Position numbers and translations under genes: made by a program. A DNA stretch of 64,000 nt from Ectocarpus siliculosus (taxonomy: Eukaryota > Sar > Phaeophyceae > Ectocarpales > Ectocarpaceae): assembly GCA_000310025.1 (NCBI GenBank), contig FN649742.1, positions 4,929,772 to 4,993,771 of the forward strand, given 5' to 3'. The notes under the pieces are model-generated. The model was given only the letters and a program-made list of their open reading frames with translations, was not told the origin of the DNA and did not search any database. Position 1 is the first letter of the stretch; the number at the start of each line of letters is the position of its first letter. Shown in pieces: positions 11,718 to 25,000 of this stretch.

Positions 11718-13220
11718 GCCCAGGGAACACGAGGTTGCGGCGTTCTTGGTCGCTAAATTTGGCTCTTGAAGAGAGTTTGCCTAGACTCGATGTCGGACCT
11801 CGCAGCAGACATGTGCCTCGGCGGGGGGGAGGGTGGTTGGGCGGCTTGTACCGAAATACAACACCGAGAGTGTGTGCCGCGGAAAAAATGATTTTGCGTG
11901 TTTCACCGTCAGGTGCCCGGGTGCGCTTGGGAAGGGGAGCGGGGGGCAGGGCTCGGAGGTCGCCGCGGCCTGAACAGAGGGCGGTTGGTGTGCAGGGGTG
12001 CACCGATGGCCTCTCTTGTGTATAGACGGGAGGACGGGGATTTAGTAGTTATGTTGAGTGATTGTTAACGCCACCGCGCTACAACATCGTTATCGCTCCG
12101 GCGTATCATGCGTGGTGTCTTGGAGCTCATAGAGCGAGAGCCAAATTTCAGTCTTGTGTGCATGCCCACACGTTCGTGCGGTAACCGGTCGTGCGATGTC
12201 TTGGTGCTGGACGTCGGTTAGAGGCGGCTCGTCTCTGAACGATTGATCGTTTGAGGAACCTCAGATGTGCAAGAAGGAAGCTGCGTCCAATGCGACCGAT
12301 GCCGGTGCCAACGCCTAGTGTACAAATAATTTCCTCTCCGACCTCCAGTGTACGCTTCATGATTGCACACATGTTGTTGGCTCCCGCGACATCAGAAGAA
12401 GCGTTTTGCTGCACTTCGCCCACACTAGTTGAAGGGCCAACGGCTGAAAACTGCTTTGTTAGCGGTCGCGACGGGTTGGATGATTGGTTGGTTGGTTTGT
12501 CAAAATTTCAACAATCACATCGGGCTACACTGAGCCCGGGTACACTCGATGCCACACCGCCGACATCGAAAGTCCAAGACCCTATTGTATATGCCTCGGG
12601 ACGTCCGCCAGTGCGGGATACGTCTGATACAGACGGAAAACTCCAAAACTTCCACCGCTGGAAACGGGGTTCACACAAATTACCGTGTTCGGCGGCTCCC
12701 GCCATGCGACAGCTTGACGGCCAACAAACCCGACAACACCGCTCCAACAACGACTCCCCCAACAATACGCCGCAACGTTTGCGTCGCCCCGGCAGCATTT
12801 CCGATCCCTCCGTTTTCCGCGGGCAGGTTATCTGTGCCGTAAAGGCAGCTGTCGGTAGGGTTGGGTGGGACGTGGGTGGACGAACGGCGGTGTGTGATGT
12901 GAGGGTTCTTTGTGTGCGAGAGCGAGTTTGCGAAATCACACTAGGTTAAAACCGCGCTTGTGAGCGAAGGGCGGATGGTATTTTCCAAGACAGCTACTAA
13001 TAAATAGTCGAAAGCCATCGTGTCGGGGCTGGTTTACTCCGGGATGCTCAGCTCTGATTGTTGCTTGCCCTGACAACACCAGCGTCACTAGGAGCACACG
13101 ACCGAACATTTCAATTCCCACGGAAATTCAACCCCAAACCCTCGACACCAACAAGCCACGACAGTCCAACCGGGGCACAAATAAATCGCACCAGCAGCAT
13201 CCATTCTCAGCAGCACACAC
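11718..13220. other. Convergent intergenic region, 1.5 kb
   Basis: It lies between the 3' ends of the LPA3-like and glycosyltransferase genes and should contain both 3' UTRs and terminators. Overlapping open frames on both strands (12251-12949 plus, 12508-12939 minus) show no domain-like sequence. I see no gene here. Confidence 0.5.
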
Positions 13221-16200
13221 TCACGTCGACTCCACAGCATCCACCGCCACGCGCCCGTAGCCCGCCGCAAGCGCGGCGCGCTTCGCCCTGCGTGCGCCCT
13301 CCGCCAGCGACGGGTCTCGCAAAATTTTCAGCACGGCGTCGTGAATGGCCGCGGGAGCGTATTCCGGGTCACCGCGACGCTTCCAAAACTTGAGTAAATC
13401 GGTGGCTTTCCTGGAAAGGGGGCGCGGGCGGACCGCGAAACCCGCCGCCTCCGCGATGGCCGCGTTGACCGGCTGGTCCGCGGACAGGGAGAAAGGTAGC
13501 GGTACGATGGGGACGGCGTTCACCGCACACTCGTAGAGCCCGCCCATCCCGCAGTGCGTCACCTGGACACGGGGCGGGGTTGGTTAGTTGGCTGGCCGGG
13601 AGAGGAGGCTCTTTAGTGCTTGATCGGGATGAACGAACCGCGGTCTTGACCCGTGGTATATACAACCCTATCGTGAAACGCTCTCTCATCTGACGTTGAG
13701 TCACGGCAAGTCGGGTAAATATAACTCCGTTTGCTTCTGTACGCAGAGATTAATCCTCACGAAAATATTCCCTAAAACCTCGAAGAGGTAGTATTCGCCT
13801 CTCCGTTCGTTCATGGAGCACGAGCACTGCCGCAAACGGTCCCGACAGTTTTTTCGTTCACTTACCGCGACCTTGACGTGCGGGTGGGCGAGTGCGGCAC
13901 CCTGGGGAAGCCACGGCCGAACGAAGAACCTCCCCGACGCGAGAGCGGCTGTAGAAAACAAACAGCATCACGAACGTTTGTCAGCGCGTGGGATGATATC
14001 GGAACGGACTCAGCTAAGGGAAAACGAAAGGACTCGGTGGCAAGCACATGATTGACGAGTTCACTCGTTCCCTTCCTTCGTACTGCCGGCCTTGGCAGCA
14101 ACTGAATGAACTAGGTATTTTGTGTATACACACGAAAGCACCACGTGGATTGTACGAGATTCGTCCGCCGCGACTCGTCCGGGTCTTATGCATCACCCCA
14201 TCTCATCTTGCAAACCGCAGCGTCTACAGCACGCCTGTCCCTAAAACGGCGCGTGAAGCTCCGTCTGGGATGCAACGAGAGTGTCCGTCTCTCGTATTTT
14301 CCAACACTACAGCAGGACTGTCTCATCTGTCTGTGCACAGACTCGACCTGCTACCGTTAACTCACCCGGAGGAAGGTGTGAAGCATCGGCCTCCTTCAGC
14401 GACCACACCACAGCCCAACCTCCGGTCACCAGCCCTTCCGCCACGGCCCGCACGAGGGAAGGGGGGGGTGTAACGCGGCTCCCGAATGTCACGTACACTA
14501 CGGCGTCGTTGCTGTCGAGGAAAGTCTGTCCAACGATCGCGGCACCACCAGTGGCAACAAGGCAACGGGAGCGGTGGGTGAGTGAGACAAGGCCCCCATC
14601 GAACTCGTGTGCGGGGTGAGATTAACGAGAACACGCGGGTTCTAGCGGGAATGGGTTGCTTGAGAATGAAACGCATTAGCAAAACAAACCAACACCCTTC
14701 CTTCCACCAAGAGAAGTCAAACAGAGACAGTTCATTCAAGGCTGCGCGGAACCATCTCGACGCATTCACAACCGACCCTCCAGACCCCCAAGACAGACAC
14801 CCCCCGCGGTTTCCATTTTTCGACCCCCCACCCCGTGCATCAAACCGTACCTTGAGCTCCGGGTGTTCCTCCAGGGCCTCCACCGTCTCCGGCAGGTGCC
14901 CGCGACCGATGACCTTGAGGCACGGTGGCAAGGCCCGCGGAGGCTCGATCCCGAAAGAGTTCACCAGCACCAGCCCCGCCGAGCCCTCTTCGACCCCCAA
15001 GCATTGTTGTCGGACGCGGTCCAACATCGCCCTCGGCGGCCCTGGCGGTTTCAAGAAAGCGGGGGCCAGGCGGCTGGAGCGGAGGGCGCGGGCAGCGGCC
15101 CCGAGGACGCCCGAGAGAGAGCGCGCGGGTAGGAAGCCGCATTGCTCGAGCATGAAGAGCGGCCACGCGACGTGGCAGGCGTGTTTCACCCCGACGATCC
15201 TCGCCGCGTTCGCCCCCGCCCACGTCAGGTGGTCGCTGATCTGTCTCCAGGTGGTGGTGTGTGGCGGGAAGGAAATGAACGGAGGGGGTGAATTCCTCAA
15301 GCTTTTCACCTTACTACCAAGCACAGGAATCAACAGTTCACGCACTAAGCGTGTTGTACTTGGAGAAGCTACACGTGCAGCTGCCGACTATTTTTGGGTT
15401 GAGTTGGAAGTGTGAAGACACGTGGTTTGCTCTCAGTGCATACCTCGCGCCGCCCCCAACACACCACACACAATCACAAACAGGAGCATCCCGGTCCAAA
15501 GGAAATTTCCGACGACGTGATTCTGCCGATCGATGATCGGCACACGTGCCACTTTTGACATCATGCTATGACTAAAACAATATATCGTTTGCCGGGACTA
15601 ATGTTGGCAAAGAGTCTTACAATAACAATGAAAATATTGCACGAGGAGTACGGTGGTATCTTTGGAGCATAGCTACCACCACTGTTAAATCCAAAGAGCG
15701 CCATGCGCTACCCTAGCGAGACCGAAGCAGGATACAAAAGGAGTGGCATCTTTGTCTTTCGCCCATGGTTTGGTCTACGGGGGGAAGGGGTTGGAGCCTC
15801 GCCCTGAGTATCGTACGTACCATCATGTCCGGCGGGCGAGGCATGCCCTTGATCAACGTCACCAAGGAAGGGGTCATTTTCTCCTCCGCGTACCAAACCG
15901 GGTGTTTCTTCACGTGCGGTTGCTGCCGTGTCCATCGGGCGGGATCAAGGGGGATAGAGCACAGCAGCAGGGAGGCATGTAGAAGTAGGAAGAAAGGTCG
16001 GGTATACCAGTTAGGTGTGTGCAGTCTATGCATACAACATGGGAACGAATTGACACAAATAAGCTGGTACTGGCGAGGTGACCTATTTGCACGAACCATC
16101 ATGCTGTATGCTTACGACCCAAATAAATAACATCATGGCAATACTGCTGTACATCTTCACAGAGGCTGCCGAACCCTGTTGCCCGAGTCCATTGACAGTC

Positions 16201-18126
16201 AAGACGGTTGGAGGAGAAGCGACGAATGAGGACGAAAAACAAAACTTGCTGCTAGTACTGGCTTTCATGAAGGATGCTCTACAACATGGCTGAGACACGC
16301 TACAAACGGTCTCGACAACACTCTTCGACACGCACCGTTCGAAGAAAAACAGGGAAGTTCTTCCTACATTGACTGCAAACTGCTGTGCTGACCGCCGCCT
16401 GTTCATTTGCCTCGCTGATACGTTACACAAGAAGGACTACACTCTATTGCTGCAAATCAGTATCACTCCTAACCTACTATCCTATGTATCCCCCTCGCCT
16501 TCAACGCGTTTCACCTACACTCATCACACACGATGAACAACATAACATTGTAGATTTCAAAATGAGCGGGAAACTGCTACACTCAAATCTACAGCAGTAC
16601 AACTCCAACTATTGAAATTCATTTTTTTTCCAAAAACATTTTGTGGTAGATGTACAACAGCTGTCCACTGCTGTACATACTGTAGTCTATATTCAAGTCG
16701 TCTAAAACAGCACACCAAGTTTTTTTTAAAAACAGCAAGTTGTCAAACGACACTGCGCCATGTTCCCTGTGAAGGCCACATTCTACATATAGCACATGAC
16801 ATTACGGAGAGCTTCTCCCTTCTCCCCGATAGTTCTGTCGTCGACCCAGTAGAAAACTACCGGACTACGGGGGATGTGTTGAAATTAAGAATGTATCCGC
16901 CTTAACAAATGTTTTTGTTCTTAGCACCAACTGGCATCACTGATAACTCAGTGTAAGGCTTACACAAACTCCAAATAAGCCCAGTCTCCAGTCGGTTTAA
17001 ATCCACTTACTGAAAAGACTTCACCACATCCCTTTCGACTGAGGTTATATCTCGAACGGGTAGTCTTTTTGTGAGGTTATGTTTACTTTCTAAAAACTTC
17101 ACCTCGCCACTTCCTTTCGATCCCGACAGCCCCGTCGGACGCAGAAACGCAGCGCGACAAATCGAACACACGCGCAGCGACGAAGCGTGGACATTCAAAG
17201 TAGATACTACAGGTGCCATCTCGCTGGCTCTTGTCGTTTGACAGGCCGGCGACCACGCTCAAGCTCTTGCCTTACCATTCCTAGTAGGAAGTGATCGCTC
17301 TCGGGTACAAGCTCGTCTTGCAGTCCCAATACCGCCACGCGAGGGTCCCTGCACATCCCTTGTATGCGAGCTACCATGGGCTGCGATGTGACGAAGGTGA
17401 CCTGTGTCGGTGCAACAAAACGATTTACGATCAACCGGGGACGGACGGGACGGGGCGGCATTGGTTGGATTTCTGTGTGTCCATCCTCTAACTCTAACTC
17501 TTAGGCTATCACTCTTAAGTTCATGTTCACGATTTATTGCTGTTGTCGGCAAGTAACGAAGAGCGTGCTCCGCAGCACAGCTTTTTATTGCTGGGACGTT
17601 ACAATGCTTGGGGGTGTAGGTGCACGATGTCACGAAGCTGGGTAGCGGCAATTAGGGAGCTTGGATAGATATCGTGCAAAAGCTACTTTTGTATAGATAT
17701 GCACATGGGAAAGCGTTGTAGTGTCGACGATCACGCATTGACATCGAAATACCCAAAGTGGGGTGTGCATTGTTGTACACCACGTCCACCTTGCACGCAA
17801 CGATTTCAAGCTGGAGCCGACACGTCTTCGCCACCCCCAGGTTTCCATGGCAAAAGAAGGCACACGCAGCAGGAGCTTGCACCCATCCCGTCTCCCAGGT
17901 TCGACCCATGGAAGGCAAGAACATATTCAATTTCAAACACAACGCGACGCGGAACAAATCACGATTGGGTGCAGCGGATCATGCGCGGAGAGCGGTACTC
18001 AGCAGCCGTGGCGCTACATACCTCGTGACCAGCCTCTGCCAGATGTTCCGCCAGGAGAACCAGCGGCTTTGCATGGCCATAGCAAGGTACGCAGCAGAGC
18101 ACGAGGCTCAGTGGAGGACACGCCAT
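13221..18126 (-). CDS. UDP-glycosyltransferase (GT1 family), seven exons, complete
   Basis: GT1 enzymes move a sugar from a UDP-sugar to a small acceptor or lipid. Exons 18126-18022, 17401-17276, 15922-15821, 15240-14851, 14525-14366, 13948-13866 and 13562-13221 join in phase to 435 residues, the usual family length. The N-terminal half has CCVPCYGHAKPLVLLAEHL, VTFVTSQPMVARIQG and ISDHLTWAGANAARIVG (acceptor domain). The C-terminal half has VVYVTFGSRVTP and the donor-binding signature: RPWLPQGAALAHPHVK, then THCGMGGLYECAVNAVP, then SADQPVN. The His-Cys-Gly core and the terminal Asp-Gln pair are intact, so the enzyme is probably active. The start at 18126 puts the first beta strand at the N-terminus with no signal peptide, so it is probably cytosolic; I see no C-terminal membrane anchor. 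Acceptor and sugar cannot be read from sequence. Confidence 0.88.
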
Positions 18127-19063
18127 GACGATGTGTGCGGTGTGTAGCTCTCCTTTGAGGAGAGACGTGACTCCTGATCTCCGATTCCGCGCGCGGTGTT
18201 TTCGGAGATTTGGGTGTTATAAACGCCGTCGGCGTTTTTGCCCGTTGAGAGTTGACGAAGAGAGAGGAAAGAAGAGCAGCGAGACCACGCCCCAAACCCC
18301 AGCAGCAGCAGCTGCAGCAGTTACTGCTGTGCTCACCATCCCCACTGAATAGCAAGCCATCGACCACGTCGATACACTGACCGACCCTGCTGTACAGGGT
18401 AGGGGGCTTTTGGCTGCAGCAGCAAGACGGCGGCAAATCACACACAGAACGGTCCTGGGGAAGTTTTGAGAACTCACAGCAGGTAGGCGAAAGAGCGCTG
18501 CTGTTGCTGCTGCTGCCGCTGCTGGAAGCGAAGGCGAGAGTGGATGCGACTGGCTGCACTTGGGGAAGCCTACATCGCTGCCGAAGTAGTCGAGGTGGGT
18601 GGGGACCACTGCAGTGTTGCTTTCTCCGCGCGGTCGCTGGGCGTCTCCGGAGTGTACTGCTGTGTGTACGATACGGAAGGCAGTGTTCTTCCTTCAGACC
18701 AGCGAGGATAGCAGCAACCCCAAGTTGTCGTTGTGTGTTCAACTAGACTGCTGGAGATTGGATATGATGGAGTCGTAATTCTAGAGGAGATTCGTAGAGC
18801 TAAAGCGTTGCAGAGGGAGATCGTGCTCTACCCCCAAGTTTTATATTCAAGCGTTGTGACAACGTACAACTGCTACTGCTGTAGCATATTGATCAACCGA
18901 CCTCTCCCGACTACTACGCGTCACGTTTCCAACATCCCACCTCCAAAGCAGCCACCGAGGTGAGGGTGGACAACCACAGCAGACTGTCCGATCACAAACG
19001 ATTGCCGAGAGACGTAACGCGACCACGGGAGACGTCGCACACGCTCATACCCTTCCCATAAAA
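18127..19063. promoter_or_regulatory. Divergent intergenic region between glycosyltransferase and dynamin genes
   Basis: The 937 bases between two outward-facing start codons must hold both promoters. Visible features are CAG/CTG-rich patches near 18301-18335 and 18500-18530. An open minus frame here (up to 18742) is low-complexity and is treated as non-coding upstream sequence. Confidence 0.4.
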
Positions 19064-22000
19064 ATGGCGATGGAAGACTTGATTCCGGTCGTCAACAAGC
19101 TGCAGGATGTCTTCAGCGCGATCGGGCAGACCCCCATCGACCTCCCACAGATCGTCGTCATCGGCTCGCAGAGCTCGGGCAAGAGCAGCGTCCTCGAAAA
19201 CGTCGTGGGGCGCGACTTCCTGCCCCGAGGCACGGGCATCGTGACCCGCCGCCCCCTCATCCTGCAGCTCTACAACACCGCCGGCACCATGGGCGGCAAG
19301 CGCGGGAGCTCGGGGGTCGCTTCTGCTGCTGCCACTGCTGCTGCCGGCCCCGCCGGTACCTCCCCCACCGCCCCTCCCACCCCCCCCCGCAAAGAATCCG
19401 GCTACACGGTGACCGGTAGGCAGGACTCGGGTTCTGGAGGGCTTGTCGGGGGCCGCGTGGCTGCTTTCGGGGGGAGTTCGAACGGCTCGGTGTTGCCTGG
19501 GGGTGCGCCGAGGACGCCGAGCAGGACAGGCCGGAGCGGGCCCGGGGCTGGGGGGGGGCTTAGCCCGCCGCCTAGCCCGAAGCCGCCGACGCCGGAGAGA
19601 GAATGGGGGTGAGTTTCGAGCCGTCCCGGGGAGAGAGGTGGGCTGAAGAAAGCATGGAGCACTGGTGCTAGTGCTGTCCGTTGCGTCCGGGGTCCTTTTG
19701 TGTGGGAGAATCTGGCTCCGAGGTTTTTGGGTATTGTAGTTCGCGATTATACGTGCATATTGCACTGGATTTGGGAGTCTACAGGAAGGTATAGCATTTT
19801 CTGGCTCCCAGGCAGTTCGATGGTGAATCAGCGAGGCCCTATAATAGGACCAAAATAGCACAGCATAGGCAGCAAGCACACCGTACCGCATGTGTTTGCA
19901 TTTGTGAGCCGTACGAACACCATCAAGGACCGCGCGTTTTCTTCCCCTCCCCTCTCTCGCCTTCGACGTCGCAAATGACGACAGGGAATTCCTCCATCTC
20001 CCTGGCCAGAAGTTCTTTAACTTCGCCGAGATCAGGGAGGAGATCATCCGCGAAACGGACAGGCTGACGGGCAACAACAAGGGGATATCCGCCAAGAGCA
20101 TCAACCTCCGGATCTACTCGCCTTTCGTGCTTAACCTCACCATGGTTGACCTGCCGGGCATCACCAAGGTGCGCCGGCCAGCAGTAGCAGCAGCAGCAGC
20201 ATCCACTATATACTTCGAAGTAGTATTTTTTCTTTTGGTTCCACGCTCGTACCATCGCTTTGCCTCCTTGCACAAGCCCCGCATATCGTGAATGACGTAA
20301 ACGCCCAGGTGTTGGCGACGACCGGGCGTGTAAGAGCGTGTGTTTCGCGCGATTGGAGACGTAGACGTCGTCTGCCCCCTCTTTGTCTTTTTAGCTTCCA
20401 ACGAGTGTTCCTTCTTTCCCTCCGCCGTAGGTGGCCACCGGAGACCAGCCGGCCGACATCGAAGAGCAGATCCGAGGCATGTGCTTGCAGTACATCAAGA
20501 ACCCGAACGCCATCATCCTCTCCGTAACGTCGGCGAACACCGACCTGGCCAACAGCGACGCCCTCAAGATGGCGAGGGAGGTGGACCCCAAAGGGGACAG
20601 GACCGTCGGCGTTCTCACCAAGATCGACCTCATGGACCCCGGTACGAGGAAGTGTTAGAGACGACCCCCCTCCAGGCAGGCGCCTGTTGTTTGGTAGGAA
20701 GCTGTCGTTTTCTCGCTCGTGAATACTGTTCGTCGTGTGTGAGTTGACATCGTGGGTTTCTTTTCTTTGTTCGGATGTCCTCGCTCTCGCATTCTGGCCC
20801 GTCCCCTAGTGCCAAGGTGAGCATTTTGTCATGTAGGGTGACTGCTAGCCGGTACCACCGATAGGCGGTTTTGGTGTGTGTGCTCAACGAGTGCGCTGCC
20901 CGTGTTGCTGTGCGAGCAGGCACCGATGCTGGGGACATGCTGGACAACCGAATTATCCCCCTCAAGCGAGGGTTCGTGGGTGTAATCAACCGCGGACAGA
21001 AGGACATTGATGACGGGGTCAGCATTCGGCAGGTGAGCGTATGGTGTGCTGCGTCCTATAGACGCTATCCCCGAGTCTGTCGTTCGTAGGACCGTTTTTT
21101 TTCCTGCCCCAAGCCAAAAGTTGAACAATAAACAACGGAATTTAAGCAAGTAAACACGCACGTATCATACAGTTCGCTGTTGTTGCGTTCAGCCGAAGCC
21201 GAAGCCAATTTGTGAAATTTTCAGCAACTTAGCTTCGCCGCGAAAGAACGGTCGCCTGTGGCGAACGGACGGAACGAAATACTCGCCTGTGCCAGTCTTG
21301 ACGTCACCGCACTCATTGCATTGCCGGTGTGATCGGGGCGGTGTTTGGCCCGTTTTTGGTTTGCCTACAATATGCCTGTCCACTTTTCAAAAGTTGTGGT
21401 ACTGGCTGGTGTCGCAGGGCCCAGGTGGCTGTAGCATTGTCGAGTGTCAGGAATGTTGTCTACGGGTTGCAGGCGCTGTATTTGGAAAGTGCATGCGGCC
21501 TGTGGCGACGCCGCACGCCTTGTATTGCCTGACTCCTCACCGAGCGTTGCAAGTTTCGACTCAGCCGCTGTGGTTGTGATTTCTTGCACGGGTGGCGGTG
21601 TGGACAACAGGCCCTTCAGAAGGAGGCGGCGTATTTCAGAGACCATCCTGCCTACAAAGGCCTCGACAAGCGCGTTGGAACGACCAACCTTTCCAAGACC
21701 CTCAACCAGGTGATTTGACCCGAGTAGTTTGTTTCTAGCATGCATATCATGGTAGCTTTCGTGCTTGAGTGCGAACAATTCGGCGGGAAAATGTTTTGGG
21801 CTACCCGCGCGTATTGGCTGTAGTCTTGTCTGGTGCTCCCGCGGCGTATTCCTGTCCTACAACGGTATCATAATATTTTTTTTGTACACCTTGTTGTTAT
21901 TGTCGCTGTTGAGGTGGGTTATGTACGTTCTTCTGTTGCACAAAATGCGGGAATTGGAGTAGTCCTGTCCGACGGGATGCGTTGGAACTGTAGTACGTAA

Positions 22001-25000
22001 CGATTCCCCCGCGCCGTATCGAAAACGTGAACGTGCAGATCTTGATGCACCACATCCGCGACTGTTTGCCGGAGATCAAGAGCAAGCTGAACGTGATGAT
22101 GCAGAGCGTGTCTCAAGAGCTGGCTGAGCTCGGCGAGCCGACGGACTGCGTGTCTGGCGCCTCTCTCACGGCTACCTTGGTGAGAAACGAGAAACGAGGA
22201 ACGAATAGCTGCTGTCGCTTGGTGCCACAGACTTGAGGCAAGAGAGACCATAAATCACAAGACGTGCGATGTTACTATACTGCTGTAGTGGACTCACGTG
22301 ATCGTGGGTATGGTCCCAGCGACCTGCTAAATGCCTTGGTCGAACGGTTTTATCGTTGCTGTGTTTGACCATGCTTGGTTAGAAGCTGCCGGTTGATCCC
22401 GTCCGTAGCCTCATCAGTAGCACTTGTGCTCCCCGTTTTTGGCGACACACGTGCCGGCATCCCAAGTGCGCAGCCGCGACTGATCTTCCTCCTCACCCCT
22501 CGGCACCGCTCGTTGTCCGTAACCGCTACGGCGTGTTCTTTTCTCCCGTCAAATATTTCTCTTTGGTTTCGTCGTGACAGCTTACTCTCTTGTCCAAGTT
22601 CGCGTCGAACTTCCACGCGGCGGTCGATGGCCGAGGCTCGTCGCCGGACGGAATTGAGATGAACGAGCTGTACGGCGGGGCTAGGATAAGGTGCGTGACG
22701 GGAGCGAGCTACCGTACGCCGCCGTGCATGATACAACAAGGGGAGCAAGAAAAGCGAGGTTCTCCTCGTGATTGGTGGCATCGTCCGGGTGGAGGTGGTG
22801 GTGATAGCGGGGGGTTGACAGGGGCCGTCGGTGTCCATTGGGCGGCTGGAAAATGCTGGAAATCCCTCCAAGAAGAGCGTGGGGTTTTCCCCGGCCTCGT
22901 CTGGTCGTGATGGGGGGTTTTGCTCTCCTTTCCTCACTCTTTGTTAGATTGGTGGAAGTTATCGTGGGGGAAAATATCACTGGTAACTGGGAGCAGACTA
23001 CTCGTCCGTTGCCTACCGGACACGGCAGAGGAACATCTATCTCGGGTGGTTGCTCTTGTTTGCCAGCCCAGCCGTTGCTGTCGCTTGTTTCTTTGCACAC
23101 GCTATACTCCGCGTCCTGCTTCACTTTTTCGTGGGCTTTTCCGTTTTTCTTTTCAAGTCTCCACAGCCTGTGGGTGCTGCCACAAATGCTGCCGTTTTTT
23201 TTAATCGATTCGTTGTTCCCCTGCGTGCTACCGCTGCCGTTCGTGCCCACGGCAGCTACATTTTCCACGAGATTTTCTCTCACAGCTTGGCCACCATCGA
23301 CCCCTTCGAGGGGCTCACGGACCAGGACATCCGAACGGCAATCTACAACGCCAACGGCACCAGGCCTAGCCTCTTTGTGCCGGAGATGTCATTTGATCTG
23401 CTCGTTCGCAAGCAGATTGCCAGACTGGAACAGGTGATCCGTGTGTTGATTTATTGGGCGAGGCGGGATGCCGTTTTCTCAGCACTTTTTTTTTTTCGTT
23501 GCGTCCCGTCGCCGTTAGGCCAAAGCTTAAGCCGGCGAAGGAACCGTTGAGGGTAGTTTGCACTGGCGGCAGTCAAGGGTAGGGTAGTGCACGGGTGGCG
23601 TTGGACGACGTACGACATCGGAATTTGTGTCAAGGTTATTGCAGACGGCAAGTGTGCGAGGAGGCGGAAGCCACGGGTGTTCAATTCCATGCCTCACCAT
23701 ACGTTCAATGAAGACGCTGTAGACGAAGGAACCAAGTACGAAAGGCTAAAGGCTAAAGTACGCTTTCGAGGAAGACATGGCGGCGTGAGTTTATTTTTCT
23801 TCAGCAGAAGTACACATGCCCGGTACCCCCTGCCCTACACTTGAGTACCGTTGGTTTACATCCAGCGATAGCGTTGCGAAGCTTCGCCAAGGGCATAGCC
23901 CACCTCACCGCATGATCTTATCAACCCCCCCATTGATTCTACCGCCGTCTCTCTGGTCTTTGTTTCTATCTTCCATGGTGCATGGTCCATGCAGCCTGGC
24001 CTCCAGTGCGCTGACTTGGTCTTCGACGAGATGCAAAGGATCGCGGCTCAGTGTGAGGGGACGGAGCTGACCCGTTTCCCCTGTTTGCGAGACCGGATTG
24101 TGGAGGTACGTGAGAGGGTTGGCTAGAATAGTGCTAGAATAGTGCTATTGTAGTGTGGTTCGTTAGAGACGAAAGGATCTCCGCCGCTTGCGAAACAGTC
24201 CAATGGTTGCTAACGTCGCTCCGCCGACTATCCGCGGTCCTTCTCTCTCGGTACTTTTCCTCTCTGATCCCCGTGGCGCGTTTCGTGTGAGAAAGTGTTT
24301 TGCTGTAGGAATCGGAAGTTAGTTCGGAACGTAAGATTTTTCTTCCCAGAAGGGGATATGAAAGGGCCGTGTAACTGCTTGCTACCATGCAGAGGCTGTA
24401 CTTCGTGATACATCGGTTTTCGTTGACTATTAATAGTCTACGCTTTCGGGCTGTGTTCCACCCTCCACCCTCCACCCTCCACTCTCCCACCTTAAACAAG
24501 GGCACCGCATCGGCTCTCTCTCTTTCCTCTCTCTGTTGTTGCGAAATGTTTCAGGTGAATCACCAGCTGCTGCGAAAGTGCATGAACCCTACGCAAGTGA
24601 TGATCTCCAACTTGATTAAGGTGGGTCAAGGGTGAGAGGTTGGGCTTTGCGGCTGGGGGGGCGTATGGTCAGCGGTGGGCACACTTTGTGTTCTTCGTAT
24701 GGTTCTTGTTGTCCGAGAATCTAGCTTGCCGTTTCAAACGCATATCTTGTGTGTTGTATGTCGTAGCATTTGTGAACCCTGTAATGTAACCCCTTCTGAC
24801 CAATTGACTTGCTGGAGTATAGGGGGTGGTGCCCAGCGCACATGTTCCCTGCATCTAAACAACTGCCCAAGCGTATTCTACGCAGGGGTGCCGAGCCCTT
24901 TTTTTTTCGTTGGCGCGTGTTAGCTTGACTTGAATTTCCCCCCTTTTTTTTGCTTTCGTGACCGGGAGCAGCTAGAGCTGGCGTACATCAACACTTCCCA

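Noticed and set aside
12251-12949. 232-codon plus frame in the convergent intergenic region
   Set aside because: No motif, no splice signals and an equally long antisense frame; likely 3' UTR sequence.
14362-15345. Minus-strand 327-codon frame read as a single exon
   Set aside because: It contains two real glycosyltransferase exons but also the intron 14850-14526. Family motifs join correctly only when spliced.
14582-15415. Plus-strand frame of 277 codons
   Set aside because: It lies opposite glycosyltransferase exon 4 and the adjacent introns; no domain and no splice support.
18014-18742. 242-codon minus frame upstream of the glycosyltransferase
   Set aside because: Only its end overlaps the true first exon, and in a different frame. 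The rest is Ser/Cys/Arg-rich low-complexity.
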